NCBI GenBank assembly: GCA_003695745.1
Contig: RFHW01000138.1
Span: forward strand, 1 to 5,692
Direction: 5' to 3'
DNA: 5,692 nucleotides
DNA from: Methanobacteriota archaeon
Lineage (GTDB): Archaea; Hydrothermarchaeota; Hydrothermarchaeia; Hydrothermarchaeales; SZUA-236
Shown: one piece after another, positions 1 through 5,098 of the stretch
How positions within the stretch are numbered: the stretch's first letter is position 1
How the letters are laid out: each line of letters begins with the position of its first letter
The notes under the pieces: generated by a model
The model's database searches: none
Seen by the model: the letters and a program-made list of their open reading frames with translations, nothing else
What the model was told of the DNA's origin: nothing
Program-made: the position numbers and the translations under genes

Positions 1-851
1 CCGAAGCTCTGGCCTTCCAGCCTGATATAGGCCCATTTGCGGTCTGTGAGCCATGCCACATAGTCGCTTGGACCGATGTGCACGTTGTCCTCGCCCATGT
101 CATAGGGGAGCTGGGAGGTGACGGCGCTGGTCTTGGAGATCTTCTTCGACTCCAGGCGCTCCCGCTCCAGCATGTTCAGGAAATCCGTGTTCCCGCCCAC
201 GTTGAGCTGGCTCGTCCTGAGAAGCCGCACGCCCCGGTCTTTGTAGAGGTTCGCAAGCACCCTGTGGACGATGGTCGCCCCCACCTGGCTCTTGATGTCG
301 TCGCCCACAATGGGCAGGCCGTGCTTCTCGAATATCCCCTGCCACCTGGGCTCCCTGGCGATGAAGACCGGTATGCAGTTCACGAAGCCGCAGCCAGCCT
401 CAAGGGCCATCTCCACATACCACTTGGTGGCAAACTCCGAGCCCACAGGCAGATAGTTTATCACCACGTCTGTTTCGGTGTCCTTGAGCACCTGCGCCAC
501 ATCCGCTGTGGGGCCCGGCGCCTTCTCGATTATCCCGGAGAGGTATCTGCCTATGCCGTCGTGGGTCATGCCCCGCTGCACCTCCACCCCGAGCTCAGGC
601 ACCTCTGAGAACCTGACCGTGTTGTTGGGCTCTGCGAAGATCGCCTCTGAGAGGTCCTTGCCCACTTTGGTCCTGTTCACGTCAAAGGCGGCCACGAACT
701 CGATGTCCCGGATCCTGTATCCGCCGAGGTTGGCGTGCATGATGCCCGGTATCAGGTCCGTGTCCCTGGCGTTTTTGTAGTATTCCACGCCCTGCACGAG
801 GCTGGAGGCGCAGTTCCCCACGCCTATGATTGCGACCTTCACCTTGCCCAT
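1..851 (-). CDS. myo-inositol-1-phosphate synthase (inositol-3-phosphate synthase), 3' end missing
   Basis: Converts glucose 6-phosphate to myo-inositol 1-phosphate (L-myo-inositol 1-phosphate, also named 3-phosphate) with NAD as a recycled cofactor. In archaea the product feeds inositol phospholipids and, in some thermophiles, inositol-based solutes. The 283 visible residues start [17 protein letters not shown], a Rossmann glycine-rich loop (residues 10-15). Then come an Asp-Val dinucleotide-binding site (57-58), NYLPVGSE (132-139), GDDIKSQ (183-189), [10 protein letters not shown] (215-224) and the lysine-rich [10 protein letters not shown] (235-244). The last two are signature motifs of the family and contribute active-site lysines. 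The motif set and spacing match the short actinobacterial/archaeal type of about 360 residues, not the longer eukaryotic one, so roughly 75-85 C-terminal residues lie beyond the left edge. The ATG at 851 lies just before the first motif and has no Shine-Dalgarno, so the mRNA is probably leaderless. The gene is divergent from the PadR-like gene and shares its promoter. The family assignment is secure; the final lipid or solute product is not visible here. Confidence 0.95.
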   Translation of the reverse strand, partial: MGKVKVAIIGVGNCASSLVQGVEYYKNARDTDLIPGIMHANLGGYRIRDIEFVAAFDVNRTKVGKDLSEAIFAEPNNTVRFSEVPELGVEVQRGMTHDGIGRYLSGIIEKAPGPTADVAQVLKDTETDVVINYLPVGSEFATKWYVEMALEAGCGFVNCIPVFIAREPRWQGIFEKHGLPIVGDDIKSQVGATIVHRVLANLYKDRGVRLLRTSQLNVGGNTDFLNMLERERLESKKISKTSAVTSQLPYDMGEDNVHIGPSDYVAWLTDRKWAYIRLEGQSF

Positions 852-870
852 GTTTTATGGCTGTAAAACA
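851..870. promoter_or_regulatory. Palindromic operator 1 (inositol-phosphate synthase side)
   Basis: The top strand reads TGTTTTAT-GGCT-GTAAAACA, two 8-bp arms matching at 7 of 8 pairs around a 4-base spacer. Read on the minus strand it becomes TGTTTTAC-N4-ATAAAACA, the same core TTTTAC-N4-ATAAAA as the copy at 882-901. It covers the predicted transcription start and touches the first base of the ATG of the minus-strand gene, so a bound protein would block that promoter. Dyads of this size suit a dimeric winged-helix regulator; the adjacent PadR-like protein is the obvious candidate, by inference. Confidence 0.72.
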
Positions 871-875
871 ATGCC

Positions 876-883
876 TATATATA
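876..883. promoter_or_regulatory. Shared bidirectional TATA box
   Basis: TATATATA is itself palindromic. Its centre is about 27-28 bp from the ATG of the PadR-like gene (907) and about 28-29 bp from the ATG of the inositol-phosphate synthase gene (851). In archaea transcription starts about 25-27 bp from the TATA centre, which puts both starts at or within a few bases of the start codons. Neither gene has a Shine-Dalgarno, which fits leaderless mRNAs. The purine-rich GTAAAA next to the box on the minus strand would be the better TFB-recognition element, suggesting a stronger promoter toward the synthase. Two overlapping boxes, one per direction, cannot be excluded. Confidence 0.68.
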
Positions 884-901
884 TTTTACGATGATAAAAT
901 A
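882..901. promoter_or_regulatory. Palindromic operator 2 (PadR-like gene side)
   Basis: The sequence reads TATTTTAC-GATG-ATAAAATA, with 8-bp arms matching at 7 of 8 pairs. It shares the core TTTTAC-N4-ATAAAA with the site at 851-870, which is in the opposite orientation. It overlaps the downstream edge of the TATA box and ends 6 bp before the PadR-like start codon, so occupancy should block the operon promoter. The centres of the two dyads are 31 bp apart, close to three helical turns, which puts them on the same DNA face. Autoregulation by the PadR-like protein is the simplest reading, but it is inferred. Confidence 0.72.
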
Positions 902-906
902 GTGCC

Positions 907-1209
907 ATGCCAATGGAAAGGCTCAGGAAAAAGACCACAAAAGAGATACTCTGGATATACATCCTCAGGCTCCTCAGCGAGCGGGACATGTACGCCTACG
1001 AGCTAAAAGCAGCCCTTCAGGAGCGTTTCGGGATAGACCCTGCCCGCGTCACACCCTACGTGGTCCTCTACCGCCTCGAAAGAGAGGGCTATGTAGATTC
1101 CAGCTGGAAGGAAAAGAAGAAATACTATCATACCACAGAAAAGGGCAGAGAGCTGCTTGATAAAGGGATAAAATACCTTGAAGAGCTTATGGAAAAGCTG
1201 ATGGTATGA
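907..1209 (+). CDS. PadR-like winged-helix transcriptional regulator
   Basis: A 100-residue protein of the minimal PadR type: a winged helix-turn-helix followed by a short C-terminal helix for dimerisation. Visible family features are the N-terminal helix before ILWIYILRLLSERDMYAYEL (residues about 14-33), the recognition-helix region VTPYVVLYRLEREGYVDSS (48-66), and the wing KKKYYHTTEKGRELLD (70-85), whose YYHTTEKG pattern is typical of PadR. The C-terminal helix (86-100) is rich in Leu, Glu and Lys. No extra sensor domain is present, so any ligand would bind in the dimer core; no ligand can be named. The start at 907 gives a 27-bp TATA-to-ATG distance; a second ATG lies two codons later. 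No Shine-Dalgarno is seen. The stop overlaps the next gene by 4 bp (ATGA), so it is the first gene of an operon. Probable targets are the two dyads just upstream. Confidence 0.88.
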   Translation: MPMERLRKKTTKEILWIYILRLLSERDMYAYELKAALQERFGIDPARVTPYVVLYRLEREGYVDSSWKEKKKYYHTTEKGRELLDKGIKYLEELMEKLMV

Positions 1210-1604
1210 AGATAGTGGGAAAAAGGATTTCCAGGGGCACCGCTTCTGGAGAGGCCCTTGTGTCGAAGGAGCCCATCTCCTTCCTCGGCGGCGTTGACCC
1301 TGAGACAGGGGTGGTGAGCGAGAAAGGCCATCCGCTGGAGGGCAGAGCCCTGGCCGGAAAGGTCCTCATCTTCCCCAGGGGCAAGGGCTCCACAGTAGGG
1401 GCATATGTCCTGTACAGGCTCCGGAAATCCGGCAGGGCGCCTGCAGCCATGATAAACGTGGACGCCGATATAACTGTGGCAAGCGGGGCCATAATCTCAG
1501 GCATACCCATGCTTCACAGGCTGGAGAAGGACCCTCTGGAGCTCAAGGACGGGACAGAGGTCTTTGTGAACGCAGAGGAAGGATACATCGAGGTGAAGGA
1601 GTGA
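1206..1604 (+). CDS. Phosphomevalonate dehydratase small subunit (DUF126 / aconitase X swivel domain)
   Basis: This 132-residue protein matches the DUF126 family, the small subunit of AcnX-type dehydratases. In archaea it pairs with a DUF521 large subunit that carries the iron-sulfur cluster, and together they convert 5-phosphomevalonate to trans-anhydromevalonate 5-phosphate in the archaeal mevalonate pathway to isoprenoid lipids. Visible motifs are the N-terminal GKRISRGTASGEALVS (5-20), GGVDPETG (28-35), the hallmark FPRGKGSTVGAYVLY (56-70) with the conserved Ser62, and the acidic NVDADI segment followed by GAIISGIPML (84-103). Length is normal for the subunit. The large subunit is not in this window, so partnership is inferred from the family. 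Bacterial relatives act on hydroxyproline, and such a substrate cannot be excluded from this subunit alone. The ATG at 1206 overlaps the PadR-like stop by 4 bp, and the stop overlaps the protease start by 4 bp, implying translational coupling on both sides. Confidence 0.87.
   Translation: MKIVGKRISRGTASGEALVSKEPISFLGGVDPETGVVSEKGHPLEGRALAGKVLIFPRGKGSTVGAYVLYRLRKSGRAPAAMINVDADITVASGAIISGIPMLHRLEKDPLELKDGTEVFVNAEEGYIEVKE
1590..1596 (+). promoter_or_regulatory. Ribosome binding site deciding the GTG start of the protease
   Basis: GAGGTGA, an almost complete archaeal Shine-Dalgarno, lies inside the end of the dehydratase gene, 4 bases before the GTG at 1601. It supports the GTG start and the 4-bp GTGA overlap, and suggests the protease is translated efficiently in its own right as well as by coupling. 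Confidence 0.75.
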
Positions 1605-2719
1605 AAGAGGCCTTTGAAACAGTGGCTTTAACGGACCCGGACATACTGGATCGGGTCAAACAGGGTTTCCACATAGACAGGCTTCTTGAGGAGGAGCAGG
1701 CGCTCATAGTGAGGCCAAAAGAAGGCCATCAGGAATCGTTCAACCGTGTGCTGAAGAACCTCCAGCCCCTTGACCTCTACCCTGTCTACAGAAGGGAGAA
1801 GGACGGCCTCACACTGCGGGTTGTGAAGAGGAAAAACCGCAAAAAAGAGCTCTCACCCCATGTCCACAGCGCCCTCATAATCGCCACATTGTTCACTGTG
1901 ACGATGGCAGGCTACATATGGTGGGCTGCAGGAGACCTCTTCAAAAGCGTTCTCTTCACGCTCGGTCTCATGGGGATACTGGGCGGCCATGAGCTCGGAC
2001 ACGCCCTTGTGGCAAGGAAGAACAGGGTCGATGCAACGCTGCCCTTCTTCCTCCCTGTGCCGCCCTTCTTCGCCTTCGGCACGCTGGGCGCGGTCATATT
2101 CATCAACTCGCCCATACCGGATCGGCGATCCTTATTCGACATAGGCGTTGCAGGCCCCCTCACCGGATTCATCCTGTCCATACCGGTGCTTGTCACAGGG
2201 ATATCGCTCTCAACCTACGCCTACTTTGAGCCTGCCAAGGCGGCGCTGCCCTTTCAGCTCGGAACACCGCTGCTCTTCAACATACTGGCCTATATCATAC
2301 TCGGACCGCCGGGGCCGAGGCATGTGATAAACCCCCATCCCCTTGCAGTGGCAGGCTGGGCAGGCCTCTTTGTCACCGCCCTGAACCTCCTTCCCATGGG
2401 CCAGCTCGACGGCGGCCATGTGGTAAGGGCCGTCTTCCCGAAGGGCTTTAAAACACTTTATCGGAGCGTGTTCTGGGTGCTCTTCACCATAGGGGGCTTC
2501 GGTATGATGGCAGAGATCTCCGGTGTCACGCCCCTGCTCAGGCTCTTCTGGCCGGGATGGCTCTTCTGGGCAGCCCTCGTCTATCTCATGACAAGGCTTG
2601 AGCACCCCGGCCCCCTAAACGACGTCACACACCTTGACAGAGGCAGAAAAACAGCCTCAATAGGGGTCCTTCTCATCTTCCTCCTGTCCTTCATCCCCGT
2701 CCCTGTGGTGCCGATCTGA
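1601..2719 (+). CDS. Site-2 protease family intramembrane zinc metalloprotease (peptidase M50)
   Basis: A 372-residue membrane protein with both catalytic motifs of the S2P/M50 family. The zinc-binding HELGH is at residues 130-134 (two His ligands and the catalytic Glu131), inside GILGGHELGHALVARK. The third ligand is Asp270 in NLLPMGQLDGGHVV (262-275). Residues 1-85 form a charged soluble N-terminal domain with no obvious signal peptide. Hydrophobic segments lie at about 89-110, 114-135, 152-170, 180-202, 222-236, 248-266, 287-304, 312-330 and 352-371. The motif FFLPVPPFFAFGTLGAVI (149-166), after the first catalytic helix, resembles the prokaryotic and chloroplast EGY1-like branch. There are no CBS or PDZ domains. 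The enzyme would cleave a membrane-embedded substrate such as an anti-sigma-like or membrane-tethered regulator, but none is identifiable here. It is the last gene of the PadR-dehydratase operon, starting at a GTG with a strong ribosome site. Its 3' end overlaps thymidylate kinase on the other strand by 29 bp. Confidence 0.92.
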   Translation: MKEAFETVALTDPDILDRVKQGFHIDRLLEEEQALIVRPKEGHQESFNRVLKNLQPLDLYPVYRREKDGLTLRVVKRKNRKKELSPHVHSALIIATLFTVTMAGYIWWAAGDLFKSVLFTLGLMGILGGHELGHALVARKNRVDATLPFFLPVPPFFAFGTLGAVIFINSPIPDRRSLFDIGVAGPLTGFILSIPVLVTGISLSTYAYFEPAKAALPFQLGTPLLFNILAYIILGPPGPRHVINPHPLAVAGWAGLFVTALNLLPMGQLDGGHVVRAVFPKGFKTLYRSVFWVLFTIGGFGMMAEISGVTPLLRLFWPGWLFWAALVYLMTRLEHPGPLNDVTHLDRGRKTASIGVLLIFLLSFIPVPVVPI

Positions 2720-3293
2720 GGACAGCGGACACCGCCCTTTTAACGTCCTCATGAACCTCTTCGGCGCTCTTCGAAGCGTCTATGACGATGCCCTCTCCAA
2801 GGGCGAGATAAAGGTCCCTCACCTTCTTCAGAAAACCCGGCCTCTCAAAATACTCTGTCCTCCTCCTGCGCGAGTTGATGCGCTCAAGGGCAAGCTCAGG
2901 CTCAATGTCAAGGATTAACAGGAGATCAGGATCCAGAGAGCCTCTGTTGATCTCCCTGATCCAGTCCAGCTCAACGCCTCTTGCACCCTGATAGGCAAGG
3001 GAGGAGGGCAGGTATCTGTCGCAGACCACCCAGCGGCCAGCCCGCATCATATCCTCTATCTCCCTCGTGTGGACCTTTCTGTCAGCGGCAAAGAGAAGGG
3101 CCTCTGTCACAGGATCAAAGGCGCCTTTTCCCAGCCCCTTTCGCAGGAGCCTTCCGATCTCGCCTTCCGTGGGCTCGGTTGTGAGAGCTGCATCATATCC
3201 TTTTTCCAGCAGCCACTGACAGAGCATCTCTGCCTGAGTCCCCTTTCCAGAGCCGTCAATCCCCTCTATGACGATGAACCTGCCCTGCGTCAT
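2691..3293 (-). CDS. tmk: Thymidylate (dTMP) kinase
   Basis: Phosphorylates dTMP to dTDP with ATP, the step that commits thymidylate to dTTP and DNA synthesis; a cytosolic P-loop kinase. The 200 residues are normal length. The protein begins RFIVIEGIDGSGKGTQAE, with the Walker A loop at 11-20, followed by TTEPTEGEIG (38-47), which bears the conserved Glu-Pro. The DRY motif at 92-94 lies in CDRYLPSSLAYQG, with the thymidine-contacting Ser/Tyr/Gln region, and LDPDLLLILDI is at 120-130. The lid has an arginine cluster SRRRRTEYFE (141-150). With no Arg in the P-loop and several in the lid it looks like a type II (bacterial-like) enzyme. AGGGGGTG lies 2 bases before the ATG and supports that start. 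The gene starts within the stop of the upstream MgtC-like gene (4-bp overlap), so the two are probably cotranscribed. Its last nine codons and stop lie inside the opposing protease gene. Confidence 0.96.
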   Translation of the reverse strand: MTQGRFIVIEGIDGSGKGTQAEMLCQWLLEKGYDAALTTEPTEGEIGRLLRKGLGKGAFDPVTEALLFAADRKVHTREIEDMMRAGRWVVCDRYLPSSLAYQGARGVELDWIREINRGSLDPDLLLILDIEPELALERINSRRRRTEYFERPGFLKKVRDLYLALGEGIVIDASKSAEEVHEDVKRAVSAVLRSAPQGRG

Positions 3294-4540
3294 AACACCC
3301 CCTGCAGGATGAGCGCTACCTCGCCTACGAAGGCCATGGCCATGATCGGGAAGGCCACCCTCTCTGTAAGGTTCCGGGTGCCGTTCACCTGGGTTATGAT
3401 GATCTTTGCAAGGAGGCTGGCAATGGACGCCACCACACAGGCAGATGCCGCTGTCACAAGGTCAAGGGTGCCGATGGAGTGCATGGACACAAGGGATGCG
3501 ATGACCGCGGCGCTGCTCACAAGGCTTCCAACGGTGATGGCAAGATACACGCCGCCTATGCCGAGGACCTGCACATACCTCACGATGAGTGAGATGAGGA
3601 TAAAGAGGAGCGCAAATCTCAGGGCTGGCACGATGGCAAAGGGCGATGAGACAGAGAGTCCCCGGCCCTCTTCAAATCCCTGCTCATGATAGGGGCTAAG
3701 CCTCAGGTAGAGGGCTCCAGCAAAGACCATGAAGAGCTGCGGGATGAGCATGAACCTGAGGATCTCAAGGCTCAGGACCCCTGCTATGACAAGGTTCCTC
3801 AGGAGCATCACAATGTTTGCAACGATTATCCCCTCTGACACAGGCAGAGTGAGGGACCGGTCTCTTCGCGCCCGTGCCGCAAGGGAGGTTGCAACGGCCT
3901 CGCTGTTCACAAGGCTGCCCAGAGCGCCGGCTATGGTAATCCCCTTTCTTGCTCCAAGCATCCGCAGCGCCAGAAAGCCGAAGAGGCCGATGGTGGAGAC
4001 CACTATTATGAGCAGGACCAGTATCCGGGGGTTCAGGACGCCGTAGGGATCCACTGCCCTGTCCGGGACGATGGGGTAGAGGACAAAGGCTATCACGCCG
4101 AACTCAAGGGCGTTCACAAGCTCCTCGTGGGTCAGCGCCTCTGTGAAGCCTCTTAGATAGTATTTGGAGACGAGGATGACCGTGACTATCACGCTTGCAG
4201 CGATGCCCTCCACGATCAAGCCCCTGCCGACGAGCAGCCCCAGGGCATATGCCACTATGAAGGCCACTGTGGTGGTGATGCCTATGTCATTGAGCTTGTA
4301 GTTCTTGATGAAGCCGAGGAGCACCGCTATCAATGTGACGCCGAGGAAGGATGCGGAGACGAAACCCGGCGACTGGAGCTGCTCTGAGATGAAGATGGTG
4401 AGCGTCCCGTACATGGCGATGAGCATGAATGTCCTGGAGCCTGCGAGAACGGTCTTCTTCTTCTCCCGCTCTATGCCGATGAGCCCGCCCACAAGGGCTG
4501 ATATGAGGATCATCTCCAGTACCTGCACGATCTCGGCCAA
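3290..4540 (-). CDS. MgtC/SapB-DUF4010 family multi-pass membrane protein
   Basis: A 416-residue integral membrane protein with no soluble domain. The N-terminal third carries the MgtC/SapB signature: SALVGGLIGIEREKKK (14-29), then AGSRTFMLIAMYGTL (33-47). The rest matches the DUF4010 region, with two related motifs: GALGSLVNSEAVATSLAARA (205-224) and VGSLVSSAAVIASL (337-350). Twelve to fourteen hydrophobic segments are visible, starting at about 8, 36, 61, 86, 109, 142, 171, 199, 233, 262, 301, 326, 358 and 394. The MgtC family is linked to growth at low magnesium and to control of ATP synthase in pathogens, but the molecular role of MgtC-DUF4010 fusions is not established, so no substrate is assigned. 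The only plausible start is a TTG at 4540: an in-frame stop lies at 4549-4547 and AAGGGGTGA sits 6 bases upstream of the TTG. Thymidylate kinase follows with a 4-bp overlap. Confidence 0.87.
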   Translation of the reverse strand: MAEIVQVLEMILISALVGGLIGIEREKKKTVLAGSRTFMLIAMYGTLTIFISEQLQSPGFVSASFLGVTLIAVLLGFIKNYKLNDIGITTTVAFIVAYALGLLVGRGLIVEGIAASVIVTVILVSKYYLRGFTEALTHEELVNALEFGVIAFVLYPIVPDRAVDPYGVLNPRILVLLIIVVSTIGLFGFLALRMLGARKGITIAGALGSLVNSEAVATSLAARARRDRSLTLPVSEGIIVANIVMLLRNLVIAGVLSLEILRFMLIPQLFMVFAGALYLRLSPYHEQGFEEGRGLSVSSPFAIVPALRFALLFILISLIVRYVQVLGIGGVYLAITVGSLVSSAAVIASLVSMHSIGTLDLVTAASACVVASIASLLAKIIITQVNGTRNLTERVAFPIMAMAFVGEVALILQGVL

Positions 4541-4546
4541 TGGCGT

Positions 4547-4555
4547 TCACCCCTT
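4547..4555 (-). promoter_or_regulatory. Ribosome binding site deciding the TTG start of the MgtC-like gene
   Basis: On the minus strand AAGGGGTGA ends 6 bases before the TTG at 4540. Its last three bases are the in-frame TGA that rules out any further upstream start. There is no in-frame ATG or GTG near the beginning of the MgtC domain, so this site is the main argument for the rare TTG. Confidence 0.7.
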
Positions 4556-4603
4556 CTATAACTCTTGCATTCAAGGTATTTGAGCCTTGCTGCCTGGGAT
4601 GGG

Positions 4604-4617
4604 CAAAAGTCTTTAAA
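4604..4617 (+). promoter_or_regulatory. Probable archaeal promoter (BRE and TATA) of the small membrane-protein gene
   Basis: CAAAAGT (4604-4610) followed by CTTTAAA resembles an archaeal TFB-recognition element plus TATA box. A start about 26 bp downstream falls near 4641, giving a leader of about 20 bases that contains the GGGGG ribosome site at 4653-4657. TTTAAA is palindromic and could also serve the divergent MgtC-like gene, with a longer leader of about 45 bases. An alternative box for that gene is the AAATACC stretch near 4575-4581 on the minus strand. Confidence 0.5.
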
Positions 4618-4662
4618 CCCTGGATGAGCATATATTCATGTACTCCAAGGAAGGGGGTTTTC

Positions 4663-5019
4663 ATGGAAGAGCCGGAGAAAAGGCTTCTGGAATACAGGTG
4701 GATCGGCATCGGGCTGCTCTACATCCTTGGCCTGCAGGTCATGGGCGATGCCCTGCTCACAGCCAGAGGCGCGGCTTCATCGCTCATGGAGCAGCTGGTG
4801 AGCCTCCTCGCCTTTTTCATAGGCGGTGTGATGGTTGGGAAGCACTCCCCTGGAAAGACGATCAAGGAGCCTGCTATCGCTGCCGTGCTGGCTGTGGCGA
4901 TCCTTCTCATCCTGAAGCAGGGTTTCACCTCGGCAACCTTTATCAGGGGCTCGGCGCTGCCCTTCATATTCGCCCTGGCCGGCGGCTATGCGGGTGAGAA
5001 ATGGCAGGGGACGATCTAG
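4663..5019 (+). CDS. Small membrane protein of unknown function, about four helices
   Basis: I do not recognise this 118-residue protein as a named family. It starts with a charged cytosolic stretch MEEPEKRLLEYRW. Four hydrophobic segments follow at about 13-31 (IGIGLLYILGLQVMGDALL), 43-59, 68-85 and 97-112. The middle loop GKHSPGKTIKEPAIAA (59-74) and the end GGYAGEKWQGTI are glycine-rich. The pattern of paired hairpins with GGxxxGK-like turns is common in small archaeal and bacterial proteins annotated only as DUF or TIGR membrane families. No catalytic or metal-binding motif is visible. The ATG at 4663 is preferred: GGGGG at 4653-4657 is well spaced, while the in-frame ATG at 4624 lies only 7 bases after the TATA box, upstream of the expected transcript start. 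Codon usage resembles the neighbours, so it is probably a real gene. It is divergent from the MgtC-like gene across 122 bp and precedes nadA in the same direction. Confidence 0.75.
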   Translation: MEEPEKRLLEYRWIGIGLLYILGLQVMGDALLTARGAASSLMEQLVSLLAFFIGGVMVGKHSPGKTIKEPAIAAVLAVAILLILKQGFTSATFIRGSALPFIFALAGGYAGEKWQGTI

Positions 5020-5041
5020 GATAAGAGAATCAACACCAAAG

Positions 5042-5049
5042 ATTTAAAT
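5042..5049 (+). promoter_or_regulatory. Probable TATA box of nadA
   Basis: ATTTAAAT preceded by CCAAAG gives an archaeal BRE/TATA-like arrangement in the 79-bp gap after the small membrane-protein gene. A start about 26 bp downstream would fall near 5072, leaving a leader of about 27 bases that contains the ribosome site GGTGA (5087-5091). This suggests nadA has its own promoter. A second AT-rich candidate, CTTATAG at 5064-5070, would lie too near the ribosome site to act well. Confidence 0.5.
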
Positions 5050-5086
5050 TAAGATGAGCGCACTCTTATAGCCCTGAATCATTGTT

Positions 5087-5091
5087 GGTGA
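5087..5091 (+). promoter_or_regulatory. Ribosome binding site of nadA
   Basis: GGTGA lies 7 bases before the ATG at 5099. An in-frame stop at 5075-5077 and the lack of other in-frame start codons between them fix this start. Confidence 0.65.
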
Positions 5092-5098
5092 TGCTTCG

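Noticed and set aside
78..608. 176-codon open frame on the plus strand opposite the inositol-phosphate synthase gene
   Set aside because: It is antisense to a clear conserved gene, and its translation is His/Leu/Pro-rich with no domain; a shadow of GC-rich coding DNA.
3069..3689. 206-codon open frame on the plus strand spanning the kinase and MgtC-like genes
   Set aside because: Crosses two real genes on the opposite strand, has no recognisable motif and no ribosome site; a chance frame.
4540..4662. Upstream in-frame extension of the small membrane protein (ATG at 4540 or 4624)
   Set aside because: The extension runs through the divergent promoter; the 4624 start lies only 7 bases after the TATA box and would precede the expected transcript start, whereas the ATG at 4663 has a good ribosome site.
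5034..5090. CACCAA (5034-5039) and TTGGTG (5085-5090) as a leader hairpin hiding the nadA ribosome site
   Set aside because: The left arm lies upstream of the likely TATA box and would not be in the mRNA; six matching bases over this distance are expected by chance.
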